Source: Desulfocurvus vexinensis DSM 17965
Lineage (GTDB): Bacteria > Desulfobacterota > Desulfovibrionia > Desulfovibrionales > Desulfovibrionaceae
DNA length: 64,000 nucleotides
Direction of reading: 5' to 3'
NCBI RefSeq assembly: GCF_000519125.1
Contig: NZ_JAEX01000005.1
Coordinates: forward strand, 64,501-128,500
The notes beneath the pieces are model-generated. The model was not told the DNA's origin, ran no database searches, and was given only the letters and a program-made list of their open reading frames with translations. The position numbers and the translations under genes are program-made. The stretch's first letter is position 1; each line of letters begins with the position of its first letter. This document shows, piece by piece, positions 45,907 to 55,417 of this stretch.

Positions 45907-47616
45907 ATGGCCGAATACTCCTCGGGAGCCATCTATTTCACGGGCCTTGGCAACGGCACGGACTTCGATTCCATCATCGAAGCGACCATGACCGCCGAGA
46001 GCTTCCGGCTGACGCAGCTCGAGAGCTGGCGCGACACCTGGGCCGAGAAGGTCGAGGTGCTCCAGGAACTGAACACGGAGCTGCTTGCCCTGCGCACGGC
46101 CCTCAAGGCCATGGACACCAAGGCCGAGTTCGTGACCATGGACGTGTCGGTCTCCGACTCCAGCGCGCTGACGGTGACGGCCACGGGCGACGCCGACGTG
46201 GCCAACCACACCGTGGTCGTCGGGCAGTTGGCCTGCAACGACATCTGGGTCAACTCAGCCACCGGCGAGGCGTCCTCTTCGGACTCCATCACCGACACCG
46301 ACGCGACCATGACCTATTCCTACGGCGGGCAGGAGTACACCATCGACGTGCCCGCGGGCACCACCCTGTCCGGGCTGGTGAACATCATCAACAACAACAC
46401 CCTGTCCAACTCCGGGGTGCGCGCGGCGGTGCTCAACGACGGCAGCGCCTACCATCTGCAACTCTACGGCATGGACCAGGGCGCGGACAACGCCGTGGCC
46501 ATCACCGACTGCTCCATCGAGGGCTACGCCCCCGAGGACTTCGAGAACACCCAGGTCGCCAAGAACGCCTGGCTCAAGGTGGACGGCTACCCCTCGGGCG
46601 AGGACCAGTGGATCGAGCGCGCCACCAACACCGTGACCGACCTGCTGGACGGGCTGACGCTCAACCTGCGCGGGGTGTCCAGCTCCGGCGGGGTCAGCGT
46701 GTCCGTGGCCGTGGACACCGACGCCATGTACGAGACCATCGTCTCGTTCATGGACTCGCTCAACACCATCTACGCGCTCATCGACGAACTCACCGCCGTG
46801 AGCGACGAAGGCGAAAGCGTGGAAGGCTCGATCATGACCGGCAACTACGGCGTGGACATGATCAAGCAGAACCTCAAGAGCATCACGGCCTCCAGGGCCC
46901 TGGGCTTCAGCTACTACGACGAGGCCACCGGCAGCGGCGATCTGTTCACCAGCCTGGCGCAGATCGGCATCGTCACCGACACCGACGAGAGTTCCGAGAC
47001 CTTCGGCATGCTCGTCCTGGACACCGACCCCGGGGCGGGCCTGACCCTGATCCAGGCCCTGGCCGAGGACCCCCTGGCCGTGGCCGACCTGTTCGTGGCC
47101 GACAACGAGGGCGTGTCCATGTCTTCGGACTTCGGGCATGTGTCCAATATCTCGGGCATCACCGAGCCCGGGGACCACGAGGTGGCCTACGAGATTTCGG
47201 GCGGGGCCATCATCGCGGCGACCATCAACGGCGAGGCCGCGACGGTCAGCGGCAATAGCATTACCGGCGCCGCGGGCACCGCCGCCGCAGGCATGGTCCT
47301 GCAGGTCCACACCATGGATGACGGCAGCTATACGGGCACGGTGCGCATCAAGCAGGGTACCATTGCCGAGATGGTGGCCTCCCTGGCCAACATCACCGAT
47401 TCCGAAAGCGGCATCCTGAACATCATCGCCGACAACTACCAGACCATCGTTGACAACACCGAAAAGCGTATTGCCGAGGAGGAGGCCCGCCTGGAACTCA
47501 AGGAGCGCACCCTGCGCACCATGTATGCCAAGCTGGAGGCGACCCTGTCGTCCTACGAGAGTCTGGACACCTCCCTGGATTCGCTCATCGACCAGTTGCC
47601 GAGCACCAGCAGTTGA
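45907..47616 (+). CDS. fliD: Flagellar filament-capping protein FliD
   Basis: A 569-residue FliD (HAP2). The N-terminal helix is IYFTGLGNGTDFDSIIEATM, and the C-terminal coiled coil is RIAEEEARLELKERTLRTMY followed by SYESLDTSLDSLIDQL, the cap core. D2-D3 beta domains lie between. It caps the filament tip and guides flagellin assembly. ATG 45907 follows AGGCGAC; an AUG with GAGG upstream is typical. The gene ends the hook-filament series and is followed by an inverted repeat and a terminator. Confidence 0.95.
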   Translation: MAEYSSGAIYFTGLGNGTDFDSIIEATMTAESFRLTQLESWRDTWAEKVEVLQELNTELLALRTALKAMDTKAEFVTMDVSVSDSSALTVTATGDADVANHTVVVGQLACNDIWVNSATGEASSSDSITDTDATMTYSYGGQEYTIDVPAGTTLSGLVNIINNNTLSNSGVRAAVLNDGSAYHLQLYGMDQGADNAVAITDCSIEGYAPEDFENTQVAKNAWLKVDGYPSGEDQWIERATNTVTDLLDGLTLNLRGVSSSGGVSVSVAVDTDAMYETIVSFMDSLNTIYALIDELTAVSDEGESVEGSIMTGNYGVDMIKQNLKSITASRALGFSYYDEATGSGDLFTSLAQIGIVTDTDESSETFGMLVLDTDPGAGLTLIQALAEDPLAVADLFVADNEGVSMSSDFGHVSNISGITEPGDHEVAYEISGGAIIAATINGEAATVSGNSITGAAGTAAAGMVLQVHTMDDGSYTGTVRIKQGTIAEMVASLANITDSESGILNIIADNYQTIVDNTEKRIAEEEARLELKERTLRTMYAKLEATLSSYESLDTSLDSLIDQLPSTSS

Positions 47617-47649
47617 GCCGCCCCGGGGCGGAGTCTGCGCCAGACAGTT

Positions 47650-47710
47650 GATCGGCCCCGGCGCGCGCCGGGGTTGCGCCACAATTCCCTCCTGCGCGCC
47701 GGGGCCGATC
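47650..47710. repeat. 17-bp perfect inverted repeat after fliD
   Basis: GATCGGCCCCGGCGCGC (47650-47666) is repeated in inverted form at 47694-47710, separated by 27 bp. There is no T run. It may fold as a transcript-end hairpin or be a protein-binding site. A canonical terminator follows. Confidence 0.85.
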
Positions 47711-47747
47711 TTCCCTGTGCTCCCTGTGGAAGGGAGCCGGGAGCACG

Positions 47748-47779
47748 ACCGCCCGGCGGGTTTGCCCGCCGGGCGGTTT
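47748..47779 (+). terminator. Intrinsic terminator after fliD
   Basis: CCGCCCGGCGGG and CCCGCCGGGCGG form a 12-bp stem around TTTG, followed by TTT. It may also end the opposite-strand gene. Confidence 0.85.
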
Positions 47780-47808
47780 CGTGTGGCGTGCGGAGGGGGG
47801 TGGGGCCG

Positions 47809-48201
47809 TCAGGAGCGCGGCCCCGGGGTTGCGCCCCGGGCGGCGCCGGACGGCCCGGCGCCCTCGCGCACGTCGAGCACCCGGCCCGTGTCGGCCTCGG
47901 GCACAGGGTCCGGCGCGGGCAGGGCCAGGGGCGGCAGGGCTCGGACGTGCGCCACGCGCGGCCCGCCCAGGCCCAGCAGGCGCAGCACGGCGCGCAGGGC
48001 CAGGGTCAACCGCAGGGGCGGCAGCCCTGGGGGCGGCCCCGGGGGCAGCCCCGGGGGCGGGCAGGGCGGCAGGGCGGTGGAGGGGGCGCGGCGCAATGCG
48101 GCGCGGCGCAGGGCCTGGCGCAGGGCCGCCAGGCGGACGAGGCGTTCGTCCGCCCCGGCGCGGACCATGCGCAGCAGGCGGGGGAAATCGAAGGTCGGCA
48201 T
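47809..48201 (-). CDS. Low-complexity hypothetical protein, uncertain
   Basis: A 130-residue frame starts MPTFDFPRLLRMVRAGADE, which looks natural, then becomes Pro/Leu/Arg-rich. It has no good ribosome site and no recognised family. Its location, between fliD and flagellin on the flagellin strand, makes a flagellar accessory gene possible. The GC-rich sequence here could open a frame by chance, so I rate it weak. Confidence 0.3.
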   Translation of the reverse strand: MPTFDFPRLLRMVRAGADERLVRLAALRQALRRAALRRAPSTALPPCPPPGLPPGPPPGLPPLRLTLALRAVLRLLGLGGPRVAHVRALPPLALPAPDPVPEADTGRVLDVREGAGPSGAARGATPGPRS

Positions 48202-48276
48202 GGCGCAGGCAGGGCGCGGGCCCGCGCCGCCGCCGGGCGTCCGGGGCTCCGGCGGCGGCGGCGGCGCGCGGGCGGG

Positions 48277-49176
48277 TTAGCCGCCCAGCAACTGCAGGGC
48301 CAGCTGCGGCAGGCTGTTGGCCTGGGCCAGCATGGCCGTGGCCGACTGGGTGATGATCTGCTGGCGCGTGAACTCGGTCATCTCCGTGGCCACGTCCACG
48401 TCGGAGATGCGCGATTCGGCGGCCTGGAGGTTTTCGGCCTGGATTTCCAGGTTGGAGATGGTGTTGGACAGCCGGTTCTGCATGGCGCCCAGGTGGGCGC
48501 GGATGTTGTCCTTGGAGATGATGGCTTCGTTGATGGCGTCCAGGGTCAGCTGGGCGGACTCCTGGGTGGAGATGGTGTACCCGGCGCTGGCGGGGTCGGC
48601 GGAGTTGCCCAGGCCGAAGGCCGAGGCCGTGCACTCGCCGATGCGCACATAGTAGTAGTCCTCGCTGGAATCGTTGCCCGTGCCGAAGTGGATCTTCAGC
48701 GGGCCCACGGAGGACAGCCCCGAGCCGTCGTGGTTGGCCTCCATGCCCGAGAGGGTGCCGTCCAGCAGCTGGATGCCGTTGAAGTCCGTGGCCATGGCGA
48801 TGCGCGTGATTTCCGAGGCCATGGCCTGGTATTCGGAGTCGATGATCAGGCGTTGGTCGGAATTGTAGGTGCCCGTGGCCGCCTGTTCGGCCAGCTCCTT
48901 CATGCGGATCAGCTTCTCGTCGATGACCTGCAGTGCGCCGTCGGCGGTCTGGATCATGGAGATGGCGTCGTTGGCGTTGCGCACGCCCTGGTTCAGGGTC
49001 GAGATGTCCGCGCGCATCAGCTCGCGGATGGCCAGACCTGCGGCGTCGTCTGCGGCGGTGCCGATGCGCAGGCCCGAGGACAGGCGGCGGGTGGACGTAC
49101 TGAGCTTGCCGTAGGCCTGGTCGAGGTTTCTGGCCGCGTTCATGGCCATGAGGTTATGGTTGATGACGAGCGACAT
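48277..49176 (-). CDS. Flagellin
   Basis: A 299-residue flagellin. The N-terminal D0/D1 is MSLVINHNLMAMNAARNLDQ, SSGLRIGTAADDAAGLAIRE and GVRNANDAISMIQTADGALQ; the C-terminus is SRISDVDVATEMTEFTRQQI and QANSLPQLALQLLGG. The central variable domain is short (~80 residues). An AAGGAGG ribosome site precedes ATG 49176. It is a paralog of the flagellin gene immediately upstream on the same strand. The two ends are almost identical, while the middle differs. No FliA-type promoter was found before it. Confidence 0.96.
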   Translation of the reverse strand: MSLVINHNLMAMNAARNLDQAYGKLSTSTRRLSSGLRIGTAADDAAGLAIRELMRADISTLNQGVRNANDAISMIQTADGALQVIDEKLIRMKELAEQAATGTYNSDQRLIIDSEYQAMASEITRIAMATDFNGIQLLDGTLSGMEANHDGSGLSSVGPLKIHFGTGNDSSEDYYYVRIGECTASAFGLGNSADPASAGYTISTQESAQLTLDAINEAIISKDNIRAHLGAMQNRLSNTISNLEIQAENLQAAESRISDVDVATEMTEFTRQQIITQSATAMLAQANSLPQLALQLLGG

Positions 49177-49500
49177 GGTGCAACCTCCTTGTTGTGCGCG
49201 CCCGCCGGAGGGCGGGAGCGTGCGCCGTGGTGTCGTGTCCTTGGGTCGGGCCGGGCCACGGCCCGGGCGCGCCGGAAAGTCCGGCGTCTGTTTGGTGATA
49301 CGGGCGGCGCGGGGCGGTTCATCCATGGGCCGGGAAAATTTCCTGCCCGCAAGAGGAGCGCCCCCCGCTCGTCAGGCTGAGCAGGGGGCGCGGCTGAAGG
49401 TGTGCATGTGCGGTTCGGTTGCGGGCGGCGGCGAGGGCGAATCGCCGCCGTCCTGCATGGATATACGCGCCGGGGGGCGCCCGGCATCCATGCGGCGCGG

Positions 49501-49541
49501 AAAAAAATCCGCCCCGCCCCCGGGCGGGGGGCGGGGCGGTC
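49501..49541 (-). terminator. Strong intrinsic terminator after the second flagellin gene
   Basis: On the minus strand CCGCCCCGCCCCC and GGGGGCGGGGCGG pair (13 bp) and run into ATTTTTTT. It isolates this flagellin gene from the next. Confidence 0.93.
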
Positions 49542-49598
49542 CTGGCCGGAAGGCCGGAGCCGGGAGCCCGGATCACGCGGTGGCCGCTCCCGGCAGGG

Positions 49599-50495
49599 CT
49601 ACCCCAGCAACTGCAGGGCCAGCTGCGACATGCTGTTGGCCTGGGCCAGCATGGCCGTGGCCGACTGGGTGATGATCTGCTGGCGCGTGAACTCGGTCAT
49701 CTCCGTGGCCACGTCCACGTCGGAGATGCGCGACTCGGCCGCCTGGAGGTTTTCGGCCTGGATGGACAGGTTGGAGACGGTGTTCTCCAGGCGGTTCTGG
49801 ACGGCGCCCAGGTTGGCGCGGATGTTGTCCTTGGAAACGATGGCCTCGTTGATGGCGTCCAGGGCCTTCTGCGCGCCCTCCTGGGTGGAGATGCTGTAGC
49901 CGTCGCTGGTGGGGTCCGCAGCGTTGCCCACGCCCAGGGCCGAGGCCGTGGCCGAGTTGATCTGCACGTAGTAGTAGTCCTCGGCGCTGTCGTTGGAGGT
50001 GCCGAAGTGGACCTTGAGCGGGCCGGAGGACACCAGACCCGAGCCGTCGAAGCTGCTGGCGGAGCCGGAGAGGTTGCCGTTGAGCAGGTAGATGCCGTTG
50101 AAGTCCGTGGCGTTGGCGATACGGGTGATTTCCGAGGCCATAGCCTGGTACTCGGAGTCGATGATCAGGCGCTGGTCGGAGTTGTAGGTACCCGTGGCCG
50201 CCTGCTCGGCCAGCTCCTTCATGCGGATCAGCTTTTCGTCGATGACGCCCAGGGCGCCGTCGGCGGTCTGGATCAGCGAGATGGCGTCGTTGGCGTTGCG
50301 CACGCCCTGGTTCAGCGACGCGATGTCCGAGCGCATCAACTCGCGGATGGCCAGGCCGGCGGCGTCGTCGGCGGCCTCGCCGATGCGCAGACCCGAAGAC
50401 AGCTTGCGGGTGGAGACGGAAAGGGCCGAATAGGCCGTGCCGAGGTTGCGGGCCGCCGTCATGGCGTTCAGGTTGTGGTTGATGACCAGTGACAT
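49599..50495 (-). CDS. Flagellin, second paralog
   Basis: A 298-residue flagellin starts at ATG 50495 after GGAAGAGAG. Its ends match the other paralog (MSLVINHNLNAMTAARNLGT; QANSMSQLALQLLG). The central domain differs modestly (SASSFDGSGLVSSGPLKV). The two genes are separated by ~420 bp with a strong terminator, so each has its own promoter. Paralogous flagellins often build the same filament in different proportions. The 5' leader is about 200 bp and AT-rich with an IR at 50693-50708. Confidence 0.96.
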   Translation of the reverse strand: MSLVINHNLNAMTAARNLGTAYSALSVSTRKLSSGLRIGEAADDAAGLAIRELMRSDIASLNQGVRNANDAISLIQTADGALGVIDEKLIRMKELAEQAATGTYNSDQRLIIDSEYQAMASEITRIANATDFNGIYLLNGNLSGSASSFDGSGLVSSGPLKVHFGTSNDSAEDYYYVQINSATASALGVGNAADPTSDGYSISTQEGAQKALDAINEAIVSKDNIRANLGAVQNRLENTVSNLSIQAENLQAAESRISDVDVATEMTEFTRQQIITQSATAMLAQANSMSQLALQLLG

Positions 50496-51419
50496 ACTCT
50501 CTTCCCTCCATTGAATGATTGAAGTGCGTCCATGCCTTGTGCCGTCCAGGCGCCGGGGGGAGAGCTGCGCGGGTTTCCCCCGAGGCCTGTGCCAGACCAT
50601 TCGTCGTGATTGCCAAAGGCTTGAACCGGGGCCTTGAGGGGCCTTGGGGCGGGAATGTGTGTTTTGTTTGCAATCGTCTGGAATGATTGATTGAAAATCT
50701 TGATTTTCCCCTGACGGGGGGCGGCGTTGCCCGGCCGGAGCATCCATGGCCGCATGGCCGGAACGGGCCGCAGGGGGGCGAAGCGGGGCAGGGCCAGGGC
50801 GGGAGCCGGGCGGCGGAGCAAGGGCGCCCTGCGGGGCGCAGGGCGGACGCAGGGCCAGGGCGGGAGCGTGAGCCAGGCGGGAGCCGGGCGGAGGCGCAAG
50901 GGCGCCCGGCGGGGGCGCAGGCCGGGGCGCAGGCCCCGGCGGGGGTGGCGCCGGACGTGCGCGCGTCCGGGTTCAGGGCGCGGGATATTTCTTGGGGTAT
51001 CTTAACTTGCCCCGGGGCGGCGGGGATGATTCAAGGGAGGTGCGGGCGGCGCGTGGCGCATCACGTTGCACTCCTGATGGCACGGCCCGGTCGCCGCGCG
51101 CCGCCCGCCTCCTGCCGCCCCGCCTCCGGGAGCATGGCCCTGCCCGAAACCTCCCCCTCAAGCCCCCACTTGCTGGAAGAACCAAGGCCAGGGCCATGCC
51201 CCCGGGGGCGGGGCGCCCGGCGTTCCGAATGCGGTCGGCCGGGCCGGGGAGCGCGGGGCCTCGGCGCCGCCGCCCCGCAGGGTGCGCGCCCCGCCCCGGG
51301 GGCCGGGTCGCCCCATGAAGGAAGGGCCCCCACGCTGCGACCGCGCAAGGGCCCTTCCCGGGGAGGAGGAGGCAGGAGCCCCGGCGGACCGTCCGCCGGG
51401 TGTCAGTTGCGTACCGTAC
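50496..51419. repeat. Long noncoding gap with GC-rich tandem repeats and hairpins
   Basis: About 920 bp without a supported gene. The left part is the leader of the second flagellin gene, with GAAAATC-TT-GATTTTC (50693-50708). From about 50780 to 50950 there are imperfect repeats of GGGCCAGGGCGGGAGC, GGAGCCGGGCGG and CAAGGGCGCCC. Near 51317-51355 GGAAGGGCCC and GGGCCCTTCC form a hairpin with a 19-base loop. Frames here are shadows. Confidence 0.7.
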
Positions 51420-52454
51420 CTACGTCCAGTCGAGGATCACCTTTCCGGACCTGCCGGAACGCATGACCTCGAATGCCTTGGCGAACTCGTCCGCCGTAAA
51501 ACGGTGGGTGATGGCCGGGGCCACGTCCAGCCCGCTCTGGAGCATGGTCGCCATCTTGTACCAGGTCTCGAACATCTCGCGGCCGTAGATGCCCTTGAGC
51601 AAGAGGCCCTTGAAGACCACCTGGTCCCAGTCGATGGCCGTCTCGCCGGGCAGGATGCCCAGCAGGGCGACCTTGCCGCCGTGGTTCATCAGCGCCAGCA
51701 GGCTCTTGAAGGCCGCCGGGCTGCCGCTCATCTCCAGGCCCACGTCGAAGCCCTCGGTCATGCCCAGCTCGGCCATGACGGCGCCCAGGTCCTCGCGGCC
51801 GACGTCCACGGCGCGCGTGGCGCCCATGCTACGCGCCAGGTCGAGGCGGTAGGGGTTCAGATCGGTGACGACCACGTGGCGCGCGCCTACATGGCGGCAG
51901 ACGGCCACGGCCATGGCCCCGATGGGCCCGGCGCCGGTGATGAGCACGTCCTCGCCCACGAGGTCGAAGGACAGGGCCGTGTGCACCGCGTTGCCCAGCG
52001 GGTCGAGGATGGCCGCCACCTCGTCGGGCACGCTGTCGGGCAGGCGGAAGATGTTGGCGGCGGGCACGCAGACCAGCTCGGCGAAGCAGCCCGGGCGGTT
52101 CACGCCGATGCCCACGGCGTTGCGGCACAGGTGGCGTCTGCCCGCGCGGCAGTTGCGGCAGTGCCCGCAGGTGACGTGCCCCTCGGCGGACACGCGGTCC
52201 CCCGGGGCCACGCCGCGCACCTCGGCGCCCACGGCCTGCACCGTGCCCATGAACTCGTGGCCCACGACCATGGGCACGGGAATGGTCTTTTGCGCCCACT
52301 GGTCCCAGTTGAAGATGTGCACGTCCGTGCCGCAGATGGCGGTTTTCTTCACGCGCACCAGCACGTCGTTGGGTCCGATCTCGGGTACGGGCACGTCCTG
52401 CATCCAGATGCCGGGCCGGGCCTCGGCCTTGACCAGGGCTTTCATGGTCGTCAT
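51420..52454 (-). CDS. tdh: L-threonine 3-dehydrogenase
   Basis: A 344-residue zinc-dependent medium-chain dehydrogenase that oxidises L-Thr to 2-amino-3-ketobutyrate with NAD. Motifs: [19 protein letters not shown] (catalytic Zn Cys and the Tdh signature), GHEFMG, structural-Zn [15 protein letters not shown], and [12 protein letters not shown] (Rossmann). The neighbour kbl makes the next step, and they form an operon with 18 bp between them. This catabolic pair yields glycine and acetyl-CoA. Confidence 0.96.
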   Translation of the reverse strand: MTTMKALVKAEARPGIWMQDVPVPEIGPNDVLVRVKKTAICGTDVHIFNWDQWAQKTIPVPMVVGHEFMGTVQAVGAEVRGVAPGDRVSAEGHVTCGHCRNCRAGRRHLCRNAVGIGVNRPGCFAELVCVPAANIFRLPDSVPDEVAAILDPLGNAVHTALSFDLVGEDVLITGAGPIGAMAVAVCRHVGARHVVVTDLNPYRLDLARSMGATRAVDVGREDLGAVMAELGMTEGFDVGLEMSGSPAAFKSLLALMNHGGKVALLGILPGETAIDWDQVVFKGLLLKGIYGREMFETWYKMATMLQSGLDVAPAITHRFTADEFAKAFEVMRSGRSGKVILDWT

Positions 52455-52472
52455 GGCGTTGTGCTCCTGTTC

Positions 52473-53669
52473 CTAGCTGACGACGCCCAGCTCGCGCCCC
52501 ACGCGGGTGAAGGCGTCCACGGCGCGGTCCACGTGCTCGTCGGTATGCGCGGCGCAGAGCTGCACGCGGATGCGCGCCGCGCCCTGGGGTACCACCGGGT
52601 AGGCGAAGCCCACCACGTAGATGCCCTCGTCCAGCAGCCGCGCGGCCATGCGCTGGGCCAGCACCGCGTCGCCCAGCATCACCGGGACGATGGGGTGGAC
52701 CCCGGGCGGCACGCGGAACCCGGCCCCCGTCATGCCCGCGCGAAACCGCGCGGCGGCGGCGTGCAGCCGCGCGCGCAGGGCCCCGGAGTCGGCCAGGATG
52801 TCCAGCACCGCCAGCGACGTGGCCGCGATGACCGGGGCCAGGGTGTTGGAGAAGAGATAGGGCCGCGAACGCTGGCGCAGCCAGTCCACCACCTCGGCCC
52901 GGCCCGAGACGTAGCCGCCCGAGGCCCCGCCCAGGGCCTTGCCCAGGGTGCCGGTGATCACGTCCACCCGGCCCAGGACCCCGCAGTGCTCGTGGGTGCC
53001 GCGCCCGCCCGCGCCCAGCACGCCCACGCCGTGGGAGTCGTCCACCATGGTTAGGGCCCCGAACTCGGCGGCCAGGTCGCACAGGGCGCCCAGGTCGGCC
53101 AGGGTGCCGTCCATGGAGAACACGCCGTCGGTGGCCACCAGCACATGCCGGGCGCCCTGGTCGCGGGCCTGGGCCAGCCGGGCGCGCAGGTCGGCCATGT
53201 CGTTGTTGGCGTAGCGCAGGCGCGCGGCCTTGCACAGCCGGATGCCGTCGATGATGGAGGCGTGGTTGAGCGCGTCGCTGGCCACGGCGTCCTCCGGGCC
53301 GAGCAGGGCCTCGAACAGCCCGCCGTTGGCGTCGAAGCACGAGCCGTAGAGGATGGTGTCCTCGGTGCCCAGAAAAGCGGAGATACGTCCTTCCAGCTCG
53401 CGGTGCACGTCCTGGGTGCCGCAGATGAAGCGCACCGAGGACATGCCGAAGCCGTAACGGTCCAGCGCGGCCTTGGCCGCCGCCACCAGCCGGGGGTCGT
53501 TGGCCAGCCCGAGGTAGTTGTTGGCGCAGAAGTTCAGCACCTCGCGGCCTCCGGCCAGGGTGATGGCCGCCTGCTGGGGCGAGGCGATGACCCGCTCGCG
53601 CTTGTACAGGCCCTGGTCGCGCAGGGCGGCGGCCTGCCGGGCCAGGGAGTCGAGCAGGGGGTGTGGCAT
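52473..53669 (-). CDS. kbl: 2-amino-3-ketobutyrate CoA ligase (glycine C-acetyltransferase)
   Basis: A 398-residue PLP enzyme. It shows [40 protein letters not shown]-like text (read in part as [18 protein letters not shown]), [13 protein letters not shown] and the PLP Lys in [19 protein letters not shown]. It cleaves 2-amino-3-ketobutyrate with CoA to glycine and acetyl-CoA. ATG 53669 follows CGGAGAA. It is the first gene of the kbl-tdh operon and divergent from an Lrp-type regulator, matching the classic Lrp control of this operon in other bacteria. Confidence 0.95.
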   Translation of the reverse strand: MPHPLLDSLARQAAALRDQGLYKRERVIASPQQAAITLAGGREVLNFCANNYLGLANDPRLVAAAKAALDRYGFGMSSVRFICGTQDVHRELEGRISAFLGTEDTILYGSCFDANGGLFEALLGPEDAVASDALNHASIIDGIRLCKAARLRYANNDMADLRARLAQARDQGARHVLVATDGVFSMDGTLADLGALCDLAAEFGALTMVDDSHGVGVLGAGGRGTHEHCGVLGRVDVITGTLGKALGGASGGYVSGRAEVVDWLRQRSRPYLFSNTLAPVIAATSLAVLDILADSGALRARLHAAAARFRAGMTGAGFRVPPGVHPIVPVMLGDAVLAQRMAARLLDEGIYVVGFAYPVVPQGAARIRVQLCAAHTDEHVDRAVDAFTRVGRELGVVS

Positions 53670-53705
53670 GGGCGTTCTCCGGTTGAAGGGCTGTTCGCAA
53701 AGCAA

Positions 53706-53735
53706 GAAATACCGGCTTTGAAAATTCGTTGTCAA
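53706..53735 (-). promoter_or_regulatory. Candidate kbl-tdh promoter
   Basis: On the minus strand TTGACA (53735-53730) and TATTTC (53711-53706) are 18 bp apart, about 40 bp before the kbl ATG. The divergent Lrp gene starts within 210 bp. Confidence 0.65.
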
Positions 53736-53880
53736 GAAATTGTTAGCCATGTTATTGCGCAAAACGCAAGGCCAAGGCGGGGCGGCCCGGGGCCGGGCGC
53801 GGAGCAAATTGACGCCGGGCGGCTGCGGAGGATACGGTGGCCCCTTGCGCAAGGGACCACAGCCCCAAGGAGGGTGCGAG

Positions 53881-54369
53881 TTGAACGGCAAGACCCTGAC
53901 CCTGGATGCCACGGACTACGGCATCATTGCCGAATTGCAGAGGAATGGGCGCGAGTCCTACAAGCGCATCGCCCAGCGGCTGGGGGTGTCCGACGGCACG
54001 GTGCGCCTGCGCACCGAACGCATGATGCGCGCCGGATACCTGCGCGTCACGGCCTCGGTGGACCCGCTGTTCTTCGAAAGCCAGATTTCGGCCATGGTCG
54101 GCATCTGCCTGGACCATCCGGCCAACGAGGAGATCATCCGGCGCATCGCCGCCATGTCCGGGGTGCAGTCGGTGATCAACGTCACCGGGCGCTTCGATCT
54201 GCTGGTGGAGGTGTCCGTGGGTTCGCGCAAGGCCCTGCGCCATTTCCTGGTGGACGACCTGGCCGCCGTGGGCGGGGTGACGTCCACCGAGAGCTTCGTG
54301 TACCTGGAGGCCGATGGCAAATGGGTGGAGCTGCGCGAGCACGCCCTGGCCGGAGTGGTGCCCGAGTGA
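53881..54369 (+). CDS. Lrp/AsnC-family transcriptional regulator
   Basis: A 162-residue Lrp-type protein. The winged helix-turn-helix is [39 protein letters not shown], and the C-terminal RAM/ACT-like domain includes [12 protein letters not shown] chose TTG 53881 because AAGGAGG lies 8 bp upstream and the frame has no nearby ATG or GTG; the next ATG is 53740. It is divergent to kbl-tdh, suggesting that it activates or represses Thr/Leu catabolism. The effector may be an amino acid. Confidence 0.9.
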   Translation: MNGKTLTLDATDYGIIAELQRNGRESYKRIAQRLGVSDGTVRLRTERMMRAGYLRVTASVDPLFFESQISAMVGICLDHPANEEIIRRIAAMSGVQSVINVTGRFDLLVEVSVGSRKALRHFLVDDLAAVGGVTSTESFVYLEADGKWVELREHALAGVVPE

Positions 54370-54451
54370 GCGCGCCCGGCGCCGGGGCCGCGCGGTGACG
54401 TTTTCGCGCCGGGGGGTTGCCAAGCCCGGGGCCGATGCGTATCAGCCCGCC

Positions 54452-55255
54452 ATGTTCTGCAATACCGATATCTGCAAGCGCTGCGGCGCGTGCGTGGCCG
54501 AATGCCCCTTCGAGGTCGTCGTTCCCGACGCCCAGGGCTTTCCCGGGCTGCGCCGCGCGGCGCGCAAGATGTGCATCGGCTGCGGGCACTGCGTGGCCGT
54601 GTGCCCCGTGGGCGCCCTGACCCTGCCCGAGCTGCCCGTGACCCCCGGGCTGGCCCCGGCCGACTGCCCGCCGCTGCCCGCCAGCCAGCGCCTGGCCCCC
54701 GAGCGGGCCGAACTGTTCCTGACCTCGCGCCGCTCGGTGCGCACCTACCGGCCCGAGCCCCTGGAGCGCGCGGTTCTGGCGGGCCTGCTGGCCGTGGCCG
54801 CCCACGCCCCCAGCGCCCACAACCGCCAGCCCGTGCGCTGGGTGGTCAGCGCCACGCCCGGGCGCACCCGCGCCCTGGCCGGGATGGTGGTGGAGCACAT
54901 GGCCGCGCGCGGCCTGTTCCCGGGCATCCAGCGCCACTGGGCCGCCGGGGAGGACCGCGTGCTGCGCGGCGCCCCCCACGTGGCCGTGGCCACCGCGCCC
55001 CTGGACGGGCTGAACCCCGCCGAGGACTGCTGCGCCGCCGCCGCCTACCTGGAGCTGGCGGCCCATGCCCGGGGCCTGGGCGCCTGCTGGGCCGGGTTCC
55101 TCATGGAGGCCGCGCGCGAGCATCCGCCCCTGGCCCGGGCCCTGGGCGTGGCCCCCGGGCACGGCGTGTTCGCGGCCATCATGCTCGGCAAGCCGCGCTT
55201 CCGTTACCGCCGGGTGCCCCTGCGCCGGGCCCCGCTGGTGGACTGGCTGGAGTAG
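54452..55255 (+). CDS. Ferredoxin-nitroreductase fusion protein
   Basis: A 267-residue protein. Two [4Fe-4S] motifs lie at the start (CKRCGACVAECP, CIGCGHCVAVCP), then a nitroreductase FMN domain (SRRSVRTYRPEPLERAVLAG, HAPSAHNRQPVRWVV, GLGACWAGFL). It probably passes electrons from ferredoxin to the FMN and on to a nitro- or flavin-type acceptor. ATG 54452 is chosen because it begins directly with the ferredoxin; GTG 54395 is possible. It lies 162 bp before the hdr-flx operon, separated by the candidate sigma-54 element. Confidence 0.87.
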   Translation: MFCNTDICKRCGACVAECPFEVVVPDAQGFPGLRRAARKMCIGCGHCVAVCPVGALTLPELPVTPGLAPADCPPLPASQRLAPERAELFLTSRRSVRTYRPEPLERAVLAGLLAVAAHAPSAHNRQPVRWVVSATPGRTRALAGMVVEHMAARGLFPGIQRHWAAGEDRVLRGAPHVAVATAPLDGLNPAEDCCAAAAYLELAAHARGLGACWAGFLMEAAREHPPLARALGVAPGHGVFAAIMLGKPRFRYRRVPLRRAPLVDWLE

Positions 55256-55333
55256 AGCGGGGTGGATTCCGACGGCGCATGTTTTTCGAAAGAGAAATTC
55301 AAGGAGTAAAAATTTTCGTATTGCCAAAAATCA

Positions 55334-55348
55334 TGGCGTCGATTATGC
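55334..55348 (+). promoter_or_regulatory. Candidate sigma-54 promoter of the hdr-flx operon
   Basis: TGGCGT-CGATT-ATGC has GG and GC at the required spacing and matches TGGCAC-N5-TTGC at 7 of 10 fixed positions. It lies about 70 bp before the hdrC start in an AT-rich stretch. It is weaker than the element before the mrp cluster. Confidence 0.5.
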
Positions 55349-55417
55349 CAATTGTGCCTTTTGTGTGACATGCGCCGCGCGCCGCGCGCAAGGCCGCCCC
55401 AAGGAGGAGCCCGCACC

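Noticed and set aside
49250-49290. Sigma-54-like GG-N10-GC before the first flagellin
   Set aside because: The -24 hexamer CGGACT and -12 region do not match beyond the GG/GC pairs, which are common in GC-rich DNA.
50588-50612. Sigma-54 promoter for the second flagellin gene on the minus strand (TGGCAC present)
   Set aside because: TGGCAC is there, but the -12 GC is absent at the right spacing.
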